The position numbers were made by a program, and so were the translations under genes. This document shows, one piece after another, positions 27,056-35,510 of a DNA stretch of 64,000 bases. Where the stretch lies: NCBI GenBank assembly GCA_016213825.1, contig JACQZP010000011.1:62001-126000 (forward strand). The letters are read 5' to 3'. How positions within the stretch are numbered: position 1 is the stretch's first letter; each line of letters begins with the position of its first letter. The notes under the pieces were generated by a model. That model was given only the letters and a program-made list of their open reading frames with translations. It was not told the origin of the DNA and searched no databases. This DNA is from Acetobacterium woodii. Its GTDB lineage: Bacteria > Bacillota > Clostridia > Eubacteriales > Eubacteriaceae.

Positions 27056-27553
27056 ATGCTTGAAACAAAAGAATATAAAGAAACGCTCGATAGTTTTTAT
27101 GACTATCTTTTCGGGGTTGTTAAGCTTCATCGGGATATGATTCCTAAACTGAAAGATGAGCTGATGTTGATTCAAAGCAATAGTATCGATGAATTAAGTG
27201 ACAACCTTAATCATCAACAGCTGTATCTTTATAAAATAAAGAACTTCGATAAGGACGTTGCCGATTATATGACAAAATTAAATGTCAACGGGAAAAAATT
27301 ATCAGAGGTCGTTCTACAATTCCCAGCCGATGAACAAATGCGTTTTTTTGAGCTGTTAGGCCAATTTAAAGAAACAACAAAAGAAATAGAATTTTACAAA
27401 GAAAAATGCAAGACTCTGCTTCAAACAAGATTACATACAGTCAATAAAAATATTGCTCAGTTTAAATTAACCAGTGATAAAACGACATATAAGCAAGATG
27501 GCAAAGAATCAGCAAAACCAAAACTGATTAACACCTTTGAGAAAAGCATTTAA
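27056..27553 (+). CDS. flgN: Flagellar export chaperone FlgN family
   Basis: This 165-residue protein is almost entirely helical, rich in Lys, Glu and Leu. It sits between flgM and flgK, where FlgN (YvyG in Bacillus) is found. FlgN guards the hook-associated proteins FlgK and FlgL before export. Sequence identity in this family is low, so position and composition carry much of the call. The start follows CGAGGAGGCTTAAC. Confidence 0.82.
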   Translation: MLETKEYKETLDSFYDYLFGVVKLHRDMIPKLKDELMLIQSNSIDELSDNLNHQQLYLYKIKNFDKDVADYMTKLNVNGKKLSEVVLQFPADEQMRFFELLGQFKETTKEIEFYKEKCKTLLQTRLHTVNKNIAQFKLTSDKTTYKQDGKESAKPKLINTFEKSI

Positions 27554-27569
27554 ATAAAGGAGAAATATA

Positions 27570-29162
27570 ATGACTGCAACATTTTTAGCATATAGCGTTG
27601 CCAGCAGAGCGATGGAAGCCAGCCAGGCAAGCATTAATATAGTTGGGAATAATATTTCCAACGTCAATACAGAAGGATATACCAGACAGCGGGTGGACAT
27701 TGTTTCGGTTACCACCAGCGGGATGGTAGAAAAATATGCGACACCAAAAGTATCAACTGGCATCGGGGCAAAAGCCATCAGAACAACTCAGTTGCGAGAC
27801 CCCTACATTGATGCCCGTTATCGAACTCAAAATTCAGAAGCCAATCGTTACGAAACAATGGTAAAAGGTTTAACTAATCTGGAAGATGTTTTTGATGAAG
27901 CTTCAACAGAGGCCTTACAAGGTGAACTGTCCAGTTTTATTAATGATTTACATAAGCTAGAACAGATGCCTACAAGCTCGGATATTGCCCAGGTTGCCCG
28001 CTCTGCAGCGGAAAAAGTAACCCAGACGATCAATATGTATGCCACCCAGCTTGAAGAAGTTAGAACTGAACAAACCGAAAATTTGGATGTGACAGTAAAA
28101 AGCGAGTTCAATACCTATGTAAAAAACATCGCAAGTTTAAACAAACAAATCCAAAAAGAAGAAATATATGGAAACACACCCAACGAGCTTTACGATCAGC
28201 GGAATTTACTGATTGATAAGTTATCCGGTGTAGCAAATATTGAAGTGAGTATGTCACCGGCGGATGTAATCTCAGAAAATCTCTCAATTCCCCACTACAG
28301 CATTAAAATTAAGAATCAATCCGGCGGTGACGATATTCTTCTGGTTGACAATGACAAATATGCAGAAATGAGTCTGGATTCAAAAACGGATCCTTTAAAC
28401 GTTCAGCTTAAAATTACGGATACCACCGGTGTTGAAAGAACTGATGTGAACAGCAATGTGATCGATGGCTCACTTAGGGGTTATATCAACCTAATCAATG
28501 GAAAAGGCAGTTTTGCTGATACGGTCTCCGGGGAAAGTGATGCCAAAGGCATTTACTACTATTCACAAAAAATGGATATATTTGCGAAACAATTTGCTAC
28601 AGAATTAAATACAATTAACAGTGCCGTTGCAGGTGCTGATGGTGTTATCGGTTCCGGTGGAGTAAAAAACCTTTTTACTGATGCTTCTGGCGTGACAACA
28701 ACTAATATCACAGCAAAAAATTTACAGGTATCGACAGCCTGGTTTAACAACCCATCGTATATCAATGCCACAAAATATCCAACACTAAATCCTACTCCAA
28801 CCGGTTACATAGCTACCCCAGCCAGTGCTGATAATATTGAGCGTATGATTGCAAAAATGAGTGATAAACTTGATTTTAAGGACAGCTCAGGGAATACAAT
28901 TTTAACAGGAACCTTTAATGAGTATATGACAGGTGTTGTCAGCGAAGTTGGGACAGATGTGGAATTAAATACAAATTTCTCTAAAACAGCAACGAATGTA
29001 TTTCAAACAATTTCGGATTCAAGAGACGCGGTAGCTGGGGTTTCTTTAAATGAAGAAGGTGTTAATCTATCAGCATATCAAAAAGTATACAACGCGGCCA
29101 TGCGGTATTTTAATGTTTTAGACGAAAATTTAGATACTATTATCAATAGAATGGGTGTTTAG
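27570..29162 (+). CDS. flgK: Flagellar hook-associated protein FlgK (HAP1)
   Basis: The 530-residue protein has the N-terminal motif ASQASINIVGNNISNVNTEGYTRQ. It has the conserved C-terminal helix QKVYNAAMRYFNVLDENLDTIINRMGV. FlgK joins hook and filament. The middle region (about 330-470) is variable. The start follows AAAGGAGAAATATA. Confidence 0.95.
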   Translation: MTATFLAYSVASRAMEASQASINIVGNNISNVNTEGYTRQRVDIVSVTTSGMVEKYATPKVSTGIGAKAIRTTQLRDPYIDARYRTQNSEANRYETMVKGLTNLEDVFDEASTEALQGELSSFINDLHKLEQMPTSSDIAQVARSAAEKVTQTINMYATQLEEVRTEQTENLDVTVKSEFNTYVKNIASLNKQIQKEEIYGNTPNELYDQRNLLIDKLSGVANIEVSMSPADVISENLSIPHYSIKIKNQSGGDDILLVDNDKYAEMSLDSKTDPLNVQLKITDTTGVERTDVNSNVIDGSLRGYINLINGKGSFADTVSGESDAKGIYYYSQKMDIFAKQFATELNTINSAVAGADGVIGSGGVKNLFTDASGVTTTNITAKNLQVSTAWFNNPSYINATKYPTLNPTPTGYIATPASADNIERMIAKMSDKLDFKDSSGNTILTGTFNEYMTGVVSEVGTDVELNTNFSKTATNVFQTISDSRDAVAGVSLNEEGVNLSAYQKVYNAAMRYFNVLDENLDTIINRMGV

Positions 29163-29207
29163 GGTTGTGTTTATAGTTAAGCAGAATCAGAAAGGAATGT
29201 GTAAAAA

Positions 29208-30245
29208 ATGAGAATTACATATAGAATGATGACATCAAAATATTCAACAAATTTGAATAGTCTATCATCAGATCTCGATAAGTTAAATACCCAGGTAGCG
29301 ACAGGACGAAAGTATGCTCGGACATCTGAAGACGTATCCTCTGCTGTTAGGGGATATCAGATCAGACGGAATATTTCGAAAATTGAAGGGTATCAGGATA
29401 ATATCAGTCATGCCGATGATTTTTTAACCAATTCAGAAAGTACCTTAGGTCAAATGGAATCATCACTTGCTGAAGCGACAGATAAAATATTACAGGGTAT
29501 GAACGGTACTCAAAGTCAAGATGATCGAAAGATCATTGCCACTGAACTTCGTACTATTCAAGACCAGTTATTGGAAACACTCAATACCAGTACCTCTGGC
29601 ATGTATCTTTTCGGCGGAAGTAATGATCAAAAACCATTCGCGGTTGTGTCCGGCAAACTTCAATACAATGGGAAAAATTTAGATGACTTAAATGATGGCG
29701 CTACTGCAACCGCAGCAGAAAAAGAACTAGTCAATTCACTAAAAAAAGATTCTTTATATGTCGATATTGGATTAGGCGTATCTTTTGACGAAACAACAGG
29801 TGAAGTTGATCGAAATTCGGTTTTTAATTATTCAACAGCAGGCATTAACTTTGTTGGAAACGGAACCAATTCAACTGTGATTTCAGGTGAAACTGTTTCA
29901 AATAATCTTTATGACCTATTAGGTAGAATAGCGACTGAATTTGAAAAGTCTGATGTCAATTATTCGGCTAGCAAAGTGGATAGTCTTTATGGTTTGTATA
30001 AAGAAAATAGTCTTAAGACCTATCAGACAACAACGCAGATTGGTGCAAAAAGCCAGTATCTGGAATTTATGACGAGCCGTTATGAAACCCAGAATTTTAA
30101 TTTGGAAGAAAGACAGGTAAAGGTAGAGGGGGTCGATGCAGCGTATACCTATATTGCCTTTCAAAGCCAAAAGGTCGCCTATTCTGCGGCACTTCAAATG
30201 GGACAAAGTGTAGTGCAACAGTCAGTCTTTGACTATATGTCATAA
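29208..30245 (+). CDS. flgL: Flagellar hook-associated protein FlgL (HAP3)
   Basis: This 345-residue protein is flagellin-like at both ends. The N terminus reads MRITYRMMTSKYSTNLN, with LNTQVATGRKYARTSEDVSSAVRGYQIRR. The C-terminal helix is YTYIAFQSQKVAYSAALQMGQSVVQQSVFDYM. It forms the second junction layer between hook and filament. It lies 46 bases after flgK. Confidence 0.94.
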   Translation: MRITYRMMTSKYSTNLNSLSSDLDKLNTQVATGRKYARTSEDVSSAVRGYQIRRNISKIEGYQDNISHADDFLTNSESTLGQMESSLAEATDKILQGMNGTQSQDDRKIIATELRTIQDQLLETLNTSTSGMYLFGGSNDQKPFAVVSGKLQYNGKNLDDLNDGATATAAEKELVNSLKKDSLYVDIGLGVSFDETTGEVDRNSVFNYSTAGINFVGNGTNSTVISGETVSNNLYDLLGRIATEFEKSDVNYSASKVDSLYGLYKENSLKTYQTTTQIGAKSQYLEFMTSRYETQNFNLEERQVKVEGVDAAYTYIAFQSQKVAYSAALQMGQSVVQQSVFDYMS

Positions 30246-30304
30246 ACGAAAAGTAAAACAAATCAGAAGTTTTTATTAAAAAAAAGCTTTAGTAAGGAGG
30301 AAAA

Positions 30305-30910
30305 ATGGATACGCTTATTACAATCGAAACAGTACCCATAAAATTAGAATATGTCGAAAAAAAGCCATTGGCACTTTCATCAGTTCATGATGTGGATATT
30401 CGTATTGACAAGGAAATAAATCAAAGTCATTTCAAGCGCGAACCGATTCGGATAGCTTTACAAGACGCGTTCGTGCCGAGCTCAAACTATAACTGGGAGA
30501 ATTCAACTTATACTGCAACCGGAAAAATTGGTGATGATGGGAGTTTAAAATTAAACATCCAGATGGAGGATGGTGATTCAAGGGCAATCCGTTTCACTCA
30601 GGCAAACCGGAGCATTAATTCCATGTCAAATCAAGTGAATTATGAAAACAACATTGAACTAGAAAATATGCAATTAAGCATACCGATGAGCGATCTTACT
30701 GCGGGCATGGCTGCAATAGATAATCAAAATAATGAGTTTATGCCACCGGATTTGGAAATGGTTGTCACACAGTGGCCAGATGTTATTATTAAATATGTAG
30801 GCGGTCCTATTTATGTTCCTCCCAGTGCAGATCCGAATTATACGCCGCCGATTGGCTTCGAACAAACGACGGCAACAATGGATGGTATGAAGTTGGATCA
30901 AAAGGCCTAG
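30305..30910 (+). CDS. YviE-like (DUF6470) protein downstream of flgL
   Basis: The 201-residue protein starts MDTLITIETVPIKLEYVEKK and holds WENSTYTATGKIGDDGSLKL and the late PPDLEMVVTQWPDVIIKYVGGPIYVPPSADP. It matches the Bacillus YviE group (DUF6470), which sits between flgL and fliW. The function is unknown. No fliW or csrA follows here, unlike the usual order. The start follows AAGGAGGAAAA, and a terminator lies 17 bases after the stop. Confidence 0.82.
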   Translation: MDTLITIETVPIKLEYVEKKPLALSSVHDVDIRIDKEINQSHFKREPIRIALQDAFVPSSNYNWENSTYTATGKIGDDGSLKLNIQMEDGDSRAIRFTQANRSINSMSNQVNYENNIELENMQLSIPMSDLTAGMAAIDNQNNEFMPPDLEMVVTQWPDVIIKYVGGPIYVPPSADPNYTPPIGFEQTTATMDGMKLDQKA

Positions 30911-30926
30911 TAAATGAATTTGCAAT

Positions 30927-30986
30927 TAAAAAGTTTTTCGAGTTTTCTTCGATTTCTGATCGATAGAATTCGAAAAACTTTTTTAT
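30927..30986 (+). terminator. Terminator of the flgM-to-yviE operon
   Basis: AAAAAGTTTTTCGA (30928-30941) pairs with TCGAAAAACTTTTT (30970-30983). The internal bases can extend the stem, and a T run follows. Confidence 0.85.
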
Positions 30987-31002
30987 TTATTTAAAAAAAT
31001 AC

Positions 31003-31029
31003 TAAAGAAAAAGCCGTGAGAGACGATAA
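31003..31029 (+). promoter_or_regulatory. Upstream sigma-28 promoter of flagellin (P1)
   Basis: TAAA (31003-31006) and GACGATAA (31022-31029) are separated by 15 bases, a good FliA site. It lies 272 bases from the flagellin start. Confidence 0.75.
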
Positions 31030-31158
31030 TAAAGATAACAAGAGATCAGAATGAATAAATAATCTCAATCTCTTGGAAGGTACGGCTATTAGTATCTGAT
31101 TATGTGGATTTTAACAAGGATAAAATGAATAAAATATCGAAAGATATTGAAAAAAAAC

Positions 31159-31185
31159 TAAAGTTTAATCTGGATAGGACGATAT
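31159..31185 (+). promoter_or_regulatory. Downstream sigma-28 promoter of flagellin (P2)
   Basis: TAAAGTTT at 31159 and GACGATAT (31178-31185), with 15 bases between the TAAA and the -10, give a near-perfect FliA site. Transcription from here gives a leader of about 110 bases. Confidence 0.87.
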
Positions 31186-31191
31186 TAATAA

Positions 31192-31300
31192 TAAGAGCGA
31201 AAAAGCTTCAATAATTTGGCAGACCTTGCGTACGAAGGAAGGCCTAAACAATTCCCTGGGTCGAGGGTAATCGATCAATAAAAAAACGGAGGAAAATACA
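31192..31300 (+). other. Flagellin mRNA leader with GGA motifs
   Basis: The leader can form CCTT-AAGG around GCGTACG and CCCT-AGGG around GGGTCG. It carries GTACGAAGGAAGG and the ribosome-binding site ACGGAGGA. Several GGA motifs resemble CsrA-binding sites, as known for Bacillus hag. Neither csrA nor fliW is in the window. Confidence 0.45.
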
Positions 31301-32503
31301 ATGAGAATCAACCATAATATTGCGGCACTTAACACCTATAACAAATTATCGGCAAACAATGCAGCGACTTCTAAGTCATTAGAAAAACTGTCTTCTGGTT
31401 TAAAAATCAATCGAGCTGGCGATAATGCGGCAGGATTAGCAATTTCAGAAAAAATGCGTGGCCAGATTTCAGGTTTAAACACAGCATCTACGAATGCAAG
31501 TGATGGTATTTCTTTAATCCAAACTGCTGAAGGTGCATTAAGTGAAACACACTCTATTCTTCAAAGAATGAGAGAACTGGCAGTACAATCTTCAAATGAC
31601 ACGAATACCACTACAGATCGTGGTGAAATGCAGAAAGAAATCAATCAGTTAACTGATGAAATTGATCGAATTGCCAATACGACTGAGTTCAATACTCAAA
31701 AATTATTGGATGGTACAAAACAAGGGTTGAGAGATGCTGCTAATGGTCAAGTTAAATTTTCAGCTAACACGAGTGCTAGTCTTGCAATTGCAGGAGCGGC
31801 AACAGTATTGCAAGGCGCTGCAACAGTGGCAGGTTCATTAAAAGCTGATTTTACTGTAACGATCACACGAACAGATGCAGCAGCAGCGACTGCAAGCTTT
31901 AATGTAGCTACACCAACACAAGCTACTGGTTTGATATCTTTATCAGACACAGATACTCTTGCAATTGATGGTACTTTAGTATCAGGCGGCACGGCTGGAT
32001 CTCTGGATATTACAAATCTAGCTAATATGAAAGTCGGAGAAAGTGTAACACTTACTTTCAAAAAAGCTGATGCCGGTAATCAAAGTGTAACCTCAGCTGT
32101 TAACATGCAAATTGGCGCAAATACAGGACAGAATATGTATGTTGGAATGGATGATATGCGAGCAGCAGCTCTAGGGATAAGAACTGGTGCCGCTGGTGCC
32201 GCTGTCAATATTGGAAGTGCCGCAAATGCGTCGGCAGCCGTCACAACAATCGACAACGCTATCGAAAAAGTTTCTGCTCAACGTTCACAACTTGGGGCCT
32301 TCCAGAATAGATTGGAACATACTATTAACAACTTAGGTACTTCTTCTGAAAACCTAACTTCTTCTGAATCTCGAATCCGTGATGTTGATATGGCAAAAGA
32401 AATGATGGAATTTACCAAAAACAACATTCTGTCACAAGCAGCTCAATCAATGCTTGCACAGGCAAACCAACAACCACAGAAAGTTCTTCAACTATTACAA
32501 TAA
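31301..32503 (+). CDS. fliC: Flagellin
   Basis: The 400-residue filament subunit has the conserved N-terminal helices (MRINHNIAALNTYNKLSANN, then LSSGLKINRAGDNAAGLAISEKMRGQI). The C-terminal helices end NILSQAAQSMLAQANQQPQKVLQLLQ. The middle (about residues 145-305) is rich in Ala, Thr, Ser and Gly, surface exposed, and a plausible target for O-glycosylation. Only one flagellin gene is present. The glycan island follows directly downstream. The start follows ACGGAGGAAAATACA. Confidence 0.97.
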   Translation: MRINHNIAALNTYNKLSANNAATSKSLEKLSSGLKINRAGDNAAGLAISEKMRGQISGLNTASTNASDGISLIQTAEGALSETHSILQRMRELAVQSSNDTNTTTDRGEMQKEINQLTDEIDRIANTTEFNTQKLLDGTKQGLRDAANGQVKFSANTSASLAIAGAATVLQGAATVAGSLKADFTVTITRTDAAAATASFNVATPTQATGLISLSDTDTLAIDGTLVSGGTAGSLDITNLANMKVGESVTLTFKKADAGNQSVTSAVNMQIGANTGQNMYVGMDDMRAAALGIRTGAAGAAVNIGSAANASAAVTTIDNAIEKVSAQRSQLGAFQNRLEHTINNLGTSSENLTSSESRIRDVDMAKEMMEFTKNNILSQAAQSMLAQANQQPQKVLQLLQ

Positions 32504-32540
32504 TTGAAAGTTTTGAAATCGTATCTGGCATAAAACTTGA

Positions 32541-32573
32541 GGGTCATGAGAATATTTTCTCTGACCCTTTTTA
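32541..32573 (+). terminator. Flagellin terminator
   Basis: GGGTCA-T-GAG pairs with CTC-TGACCC around AATATTTT and is followed by TTTTT. Confidence 0.85.
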
Positions 32574-32720
32574 AAATGAATTGAGGATCTAATATACAAT
32601 AATATTTAGCTGCTTTTTAATTTGAGAGTCAATAAATAGCTTTATTAAATAAAATACAAAAAAAGTTATACAAAAGTGATTTATTTAATGAAACTATTTA
32701 ATAAGAAAGGGTGGAAAAAA

Positions 32721-34862
32721 GTGCAATTAAGCATTGGAATGATAGTAAAAAACGAATCAAAATACTTGCGAATGTGCTTGGAAGGTTTAAAACCAATACT
32801 CAATAATATAGATGCAGAATTAGTGATAGTCGATACCGGTTCCACAGATGATACAGTTGAAATTGCAAAATTATATACAGATAAGGTATTTTACCATCAA
32901 TGGAACAATGATTTTTCTGAGGCGAGGAATATAACGATCGAAAAATCCGAAGGAGAATGGTATTTTTATCTCGATGCGGATGAAATATTAGAAAACCCCA
33001 AGAGTATTATTGATTTTTTTAATAAAGGTAATCATAAAGATTTCAAAGCTGTGGCGTTGAAAATTGAAAATTTAGCAAAAGAAGATCGAAGTAAAATTGG
33101 CACGACATTTCACAGCAGACGGATTGTAAAAAAAGACAAAAATATCAGATTTACAAGTAAGATTCACGAGCATTTACCAAATATGGTGCCGGTATATCTA
33201 TCCGACGCAGTGCTCATTCACTATGGGTATATCCAAACTAATTCAAACTTTGTGAATGAGAAAGCTAAAAGAAATATCGAAATTATCAAAGATGAATTGA
33301 AGACTGAGCCTAACAGCATTTTTTTGTTATATCATTTAGCTCAAACCTACGTTTTTAATTATTATTATATTGAAGCCTTAGAGCCAGCAAGAAAAGCATT
33401 AGAAATTGCAAGAAAGTCAAAAGTATATCCAATGCATGTGTATACTTTAATGCTTGATACCTGTATAAAAAATCAACTCTATTTTGAAGCTGAAAAAACA
33501 GCGGAAGAAGTACTGGATGCAAAGCTAGAGGAAAATTCGGCATATATTAATATTTATTTTTACTTGGCACAAGCCCAAGGGATGCTTAAGAAAAATAAAA
33601 AAGCGATCGGAAATTATATTAAGTGTTTGACATTATTTCAAAAATATGAAGATAATTCACTAACAATTGATTTGAGTGCAACAGTGGCCGATTTTGGAGG
33701 TGAGAAGTATGTATATTCTCAAATTGCTGCATTATATGATTCACTTTTAGACTATGAAAATTCAATAGAGTATACAAAAAAAATATTAAATTTAGCAAAA
33801 GAAAAGAGAGATAATTCAGAACAGGACTATTATTATAAAGCAGTAAGTCAAATTGTAAAATTAGGCGTTAAATACAATCGTTATGATAGTTTAGTTGCAT
33901 TCTATAATGAAATTATTAACGAAGAAAATGAAATGAAATCCGTGTTGACCGACCGATTTGAAAATACACTCGAATCAATGCTTGACAATAATATGAAGCA
34001 TACGGATGCGGTAATCGAACATTTTGCAGAATTGAAAATTGAAACTGATTATGTATTTCTGAACAAAATGAGAAAGAAAAAGAAATTAAAGCAGGCATTA
34101 ACAATAGAAGATGCGGAACAAATTAGTTCATATGATTTCAATGATAAAATTGATATGTATGGGGAATTCATATATTATCTAATGACGGACGGTTTTCAGA
34201 TCGATTCGGTTCTTTCAAAAATTGAGGAAAAAGAGATCAATCGTTACAATGAATATTTGGCTAAAAAATTCATTGATTTTTCTGAAGTTGTTACGAATTA
34301 TTTCAAGAAGAATGATGATGTCAAAGATATCTATTATTCGATCTTTTCCAAAGCGCTAAAACGAGTGGTGTTGATAAAAGAAGAAATCGATAATGAAAGC
34401 TATTTAGATTTATTTAAAAGATATGTTGAAGAAGGTGTTTTTTACCTGGAAAACGTGTATAATGAAACAATCTTGGATACCGAGAATATCTATGTGCTGA
34501 AAAATCATGAAGAGGCTTTTTTTATGTTTATGAGAAAAGCACTAATGAATAAAGATCGTGACCAATCTAAATATTTGCAGTATATGAGAAAGGCACTAGG
34601 CGTTTATGATTATATGAAAAAAGGAATAGGGCTTCTTCTTGCAGAATTAAAAAATGAAGAAAAGAAACAAGCAGAGTCAGATAATCATACTAAAAATGAA
34701 TTCGAAGAGTACAAGATGCTAGTTAAAAACAATATTTATGCGTTAGTAGAAGATAATAAGACAGCAGAAGCTAAGCATTTACTCGATGAGTACCTTACTA
34801 TAGTTTCAGATGATTTAGAAATGCTTACTTTGAAATCAGAAATTCAACTGAAATTAATTTAA
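32721..34862 (+). CDS. Family 2 glycosyltransferase with helical/TPR-like repeats
   Basis: An N-terminal GT-A domain of about 230 residues has LSIGMIVKNESKYLRMCLEGL, VDTGSTDDT and the DxD-like YLDADEIL. The rest (to about 713 residues) is helical with TPR-like pairs such as FLLYHLAQTYVFNYYYIEALEPARKALEIA. It probably adds a sugar to a protein or glycan. The frame is open from GTG 32676, but GTG 32721 has AAAGGGTGG at good spacing and begins where the family begins. Its place right after fliC suggests flagellin as acceptor, which is inference. Confidence 0.85.
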   Translation: MQLSIGMIVKNESKYLRMCLEGLKPILNNIDAELVIVDTGSTDDTVEIAKLYTDKVFYHQWNNDFSEARNITIEKSEGEWYFYLDADEILENPKSIIDFFNKGNHKDFKAVALKIENLAKEDRSKIGTTFHSRRIVKKDKNIRFTSKIHEHLPNMVPVYLSDAVLIHYGYIQTNSNFVNEKAKRNIEIIKDELKTEPNSIFLLYHLAQTYVFNYYYIEALEPARKALEIARKSKVYPMHVYTLMLDTCIKNQLYFEAEKTAEEVLDAKLEENSAYINIYFYLAQAQGMLKKNKKAIGNYIKCLTLFQKYEDNSLTIDLSATVADFGGEKYVYSQIAALYDSLLDYENSIEYTKKILNLAKEKRDNSEQDYYYKAVSQIVKLGVKYNRYDSLVAFYNEIINEENEMKSVLTDRFENTLESMLDNNMKHTDAVIEHFAELKIETDYVFLNKMRKKKKLKQALTIEDAEQISSYDFNDKIDMYGEFIYYLMTDGFQIDSVLSKIEEKEINRYNEYLAKKFIDFSEVVTNYFKKNDDVKDIYYSIFSKALKRVVLIKEEIDNESYLDLFKRYVEEGVFYLENVYNETILDTENIYVLKNHEEAFFMFMRKALMNKDRDQSKYLQYMRKALGVYDYMKKGIGLLLAELKNEEKKQAESDNHTKNEFEEYKMLVKNNIYALVEDNKTAEAKHLLDEYLTIVSDDLEMLTLKSEIQLKLI

Positions 34863-35510
34863 GCGTCTAAACTTTAGTATTTTTAATTAAATTGACCGCT
34901 AAACCTTGAATTAGTAATTATACAAATAAATGGCTAGGAATAGTTATGTCGAGTAACCGCGAAAACGAGACGGTATGAAGCTTAAAAAATGGGCAAATCG
35001 CCTTTCAGAACTTGTTGTATGTTGGAATAAAGAAGATCTCGTATAGCTATAAAATCACTGATCTTTGTGACTACCCACTCCCAGGTGGCATTGGAATCCG
35101 AAACCCTGTACGGGTAATCGCAGACAAACGCTTTGCACGTGACTGTTTAACAATGTCAAAGAGTATCAAGATTGAAAATATCAAACTTGAAATAATTTTT
35201 TCATGCTCAAAAAGAGTATGGGGGTCAGTTCGAGCCAGAGACGCCAAATTTTTCATGCCAAATCTTTGATAGTAATTATAAAAGCGCCAGGTATCGAGCA
35301 TAATTAAAATACCTTTTTCATGAGTAGTAACTAATAATAATAACCCGTACTTGCTCATTATTGGTGTGAACTCCAAACGTCAAGTATTAAAAAAACATAC
35401 TGAACACCGAGAAATCTGGAGGAAAAGAAAAAGCCAGCAATCATTAAAACACTGGTAGGATTTATCTCTAGAGTTTTCGAGGAAACTAGTAGTTAGTTAA
35501 GGAGGATTTT
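34863..35510. other. Gene-free stretch between two glycosyltransferase genes
   Basis: No gene with a ribosome-binding site is seen. Open frames of 85 and 101 codons run on opposite strands over 35012-35376 without a recognisable family. The higher G+C of 35060-35260 compared with its surroundings suggests an imported fragment. The ribosome-binding site of the next gene (AAGGAGGA) is at the right end. Confidence 0.4.

Noticed and set aside
35071-35376. Minus-strand frame of 101 codons
   Set aside because: No recognisable family and no ribosome-binding site; the opposite strand is also open, so coding cannot be supported.
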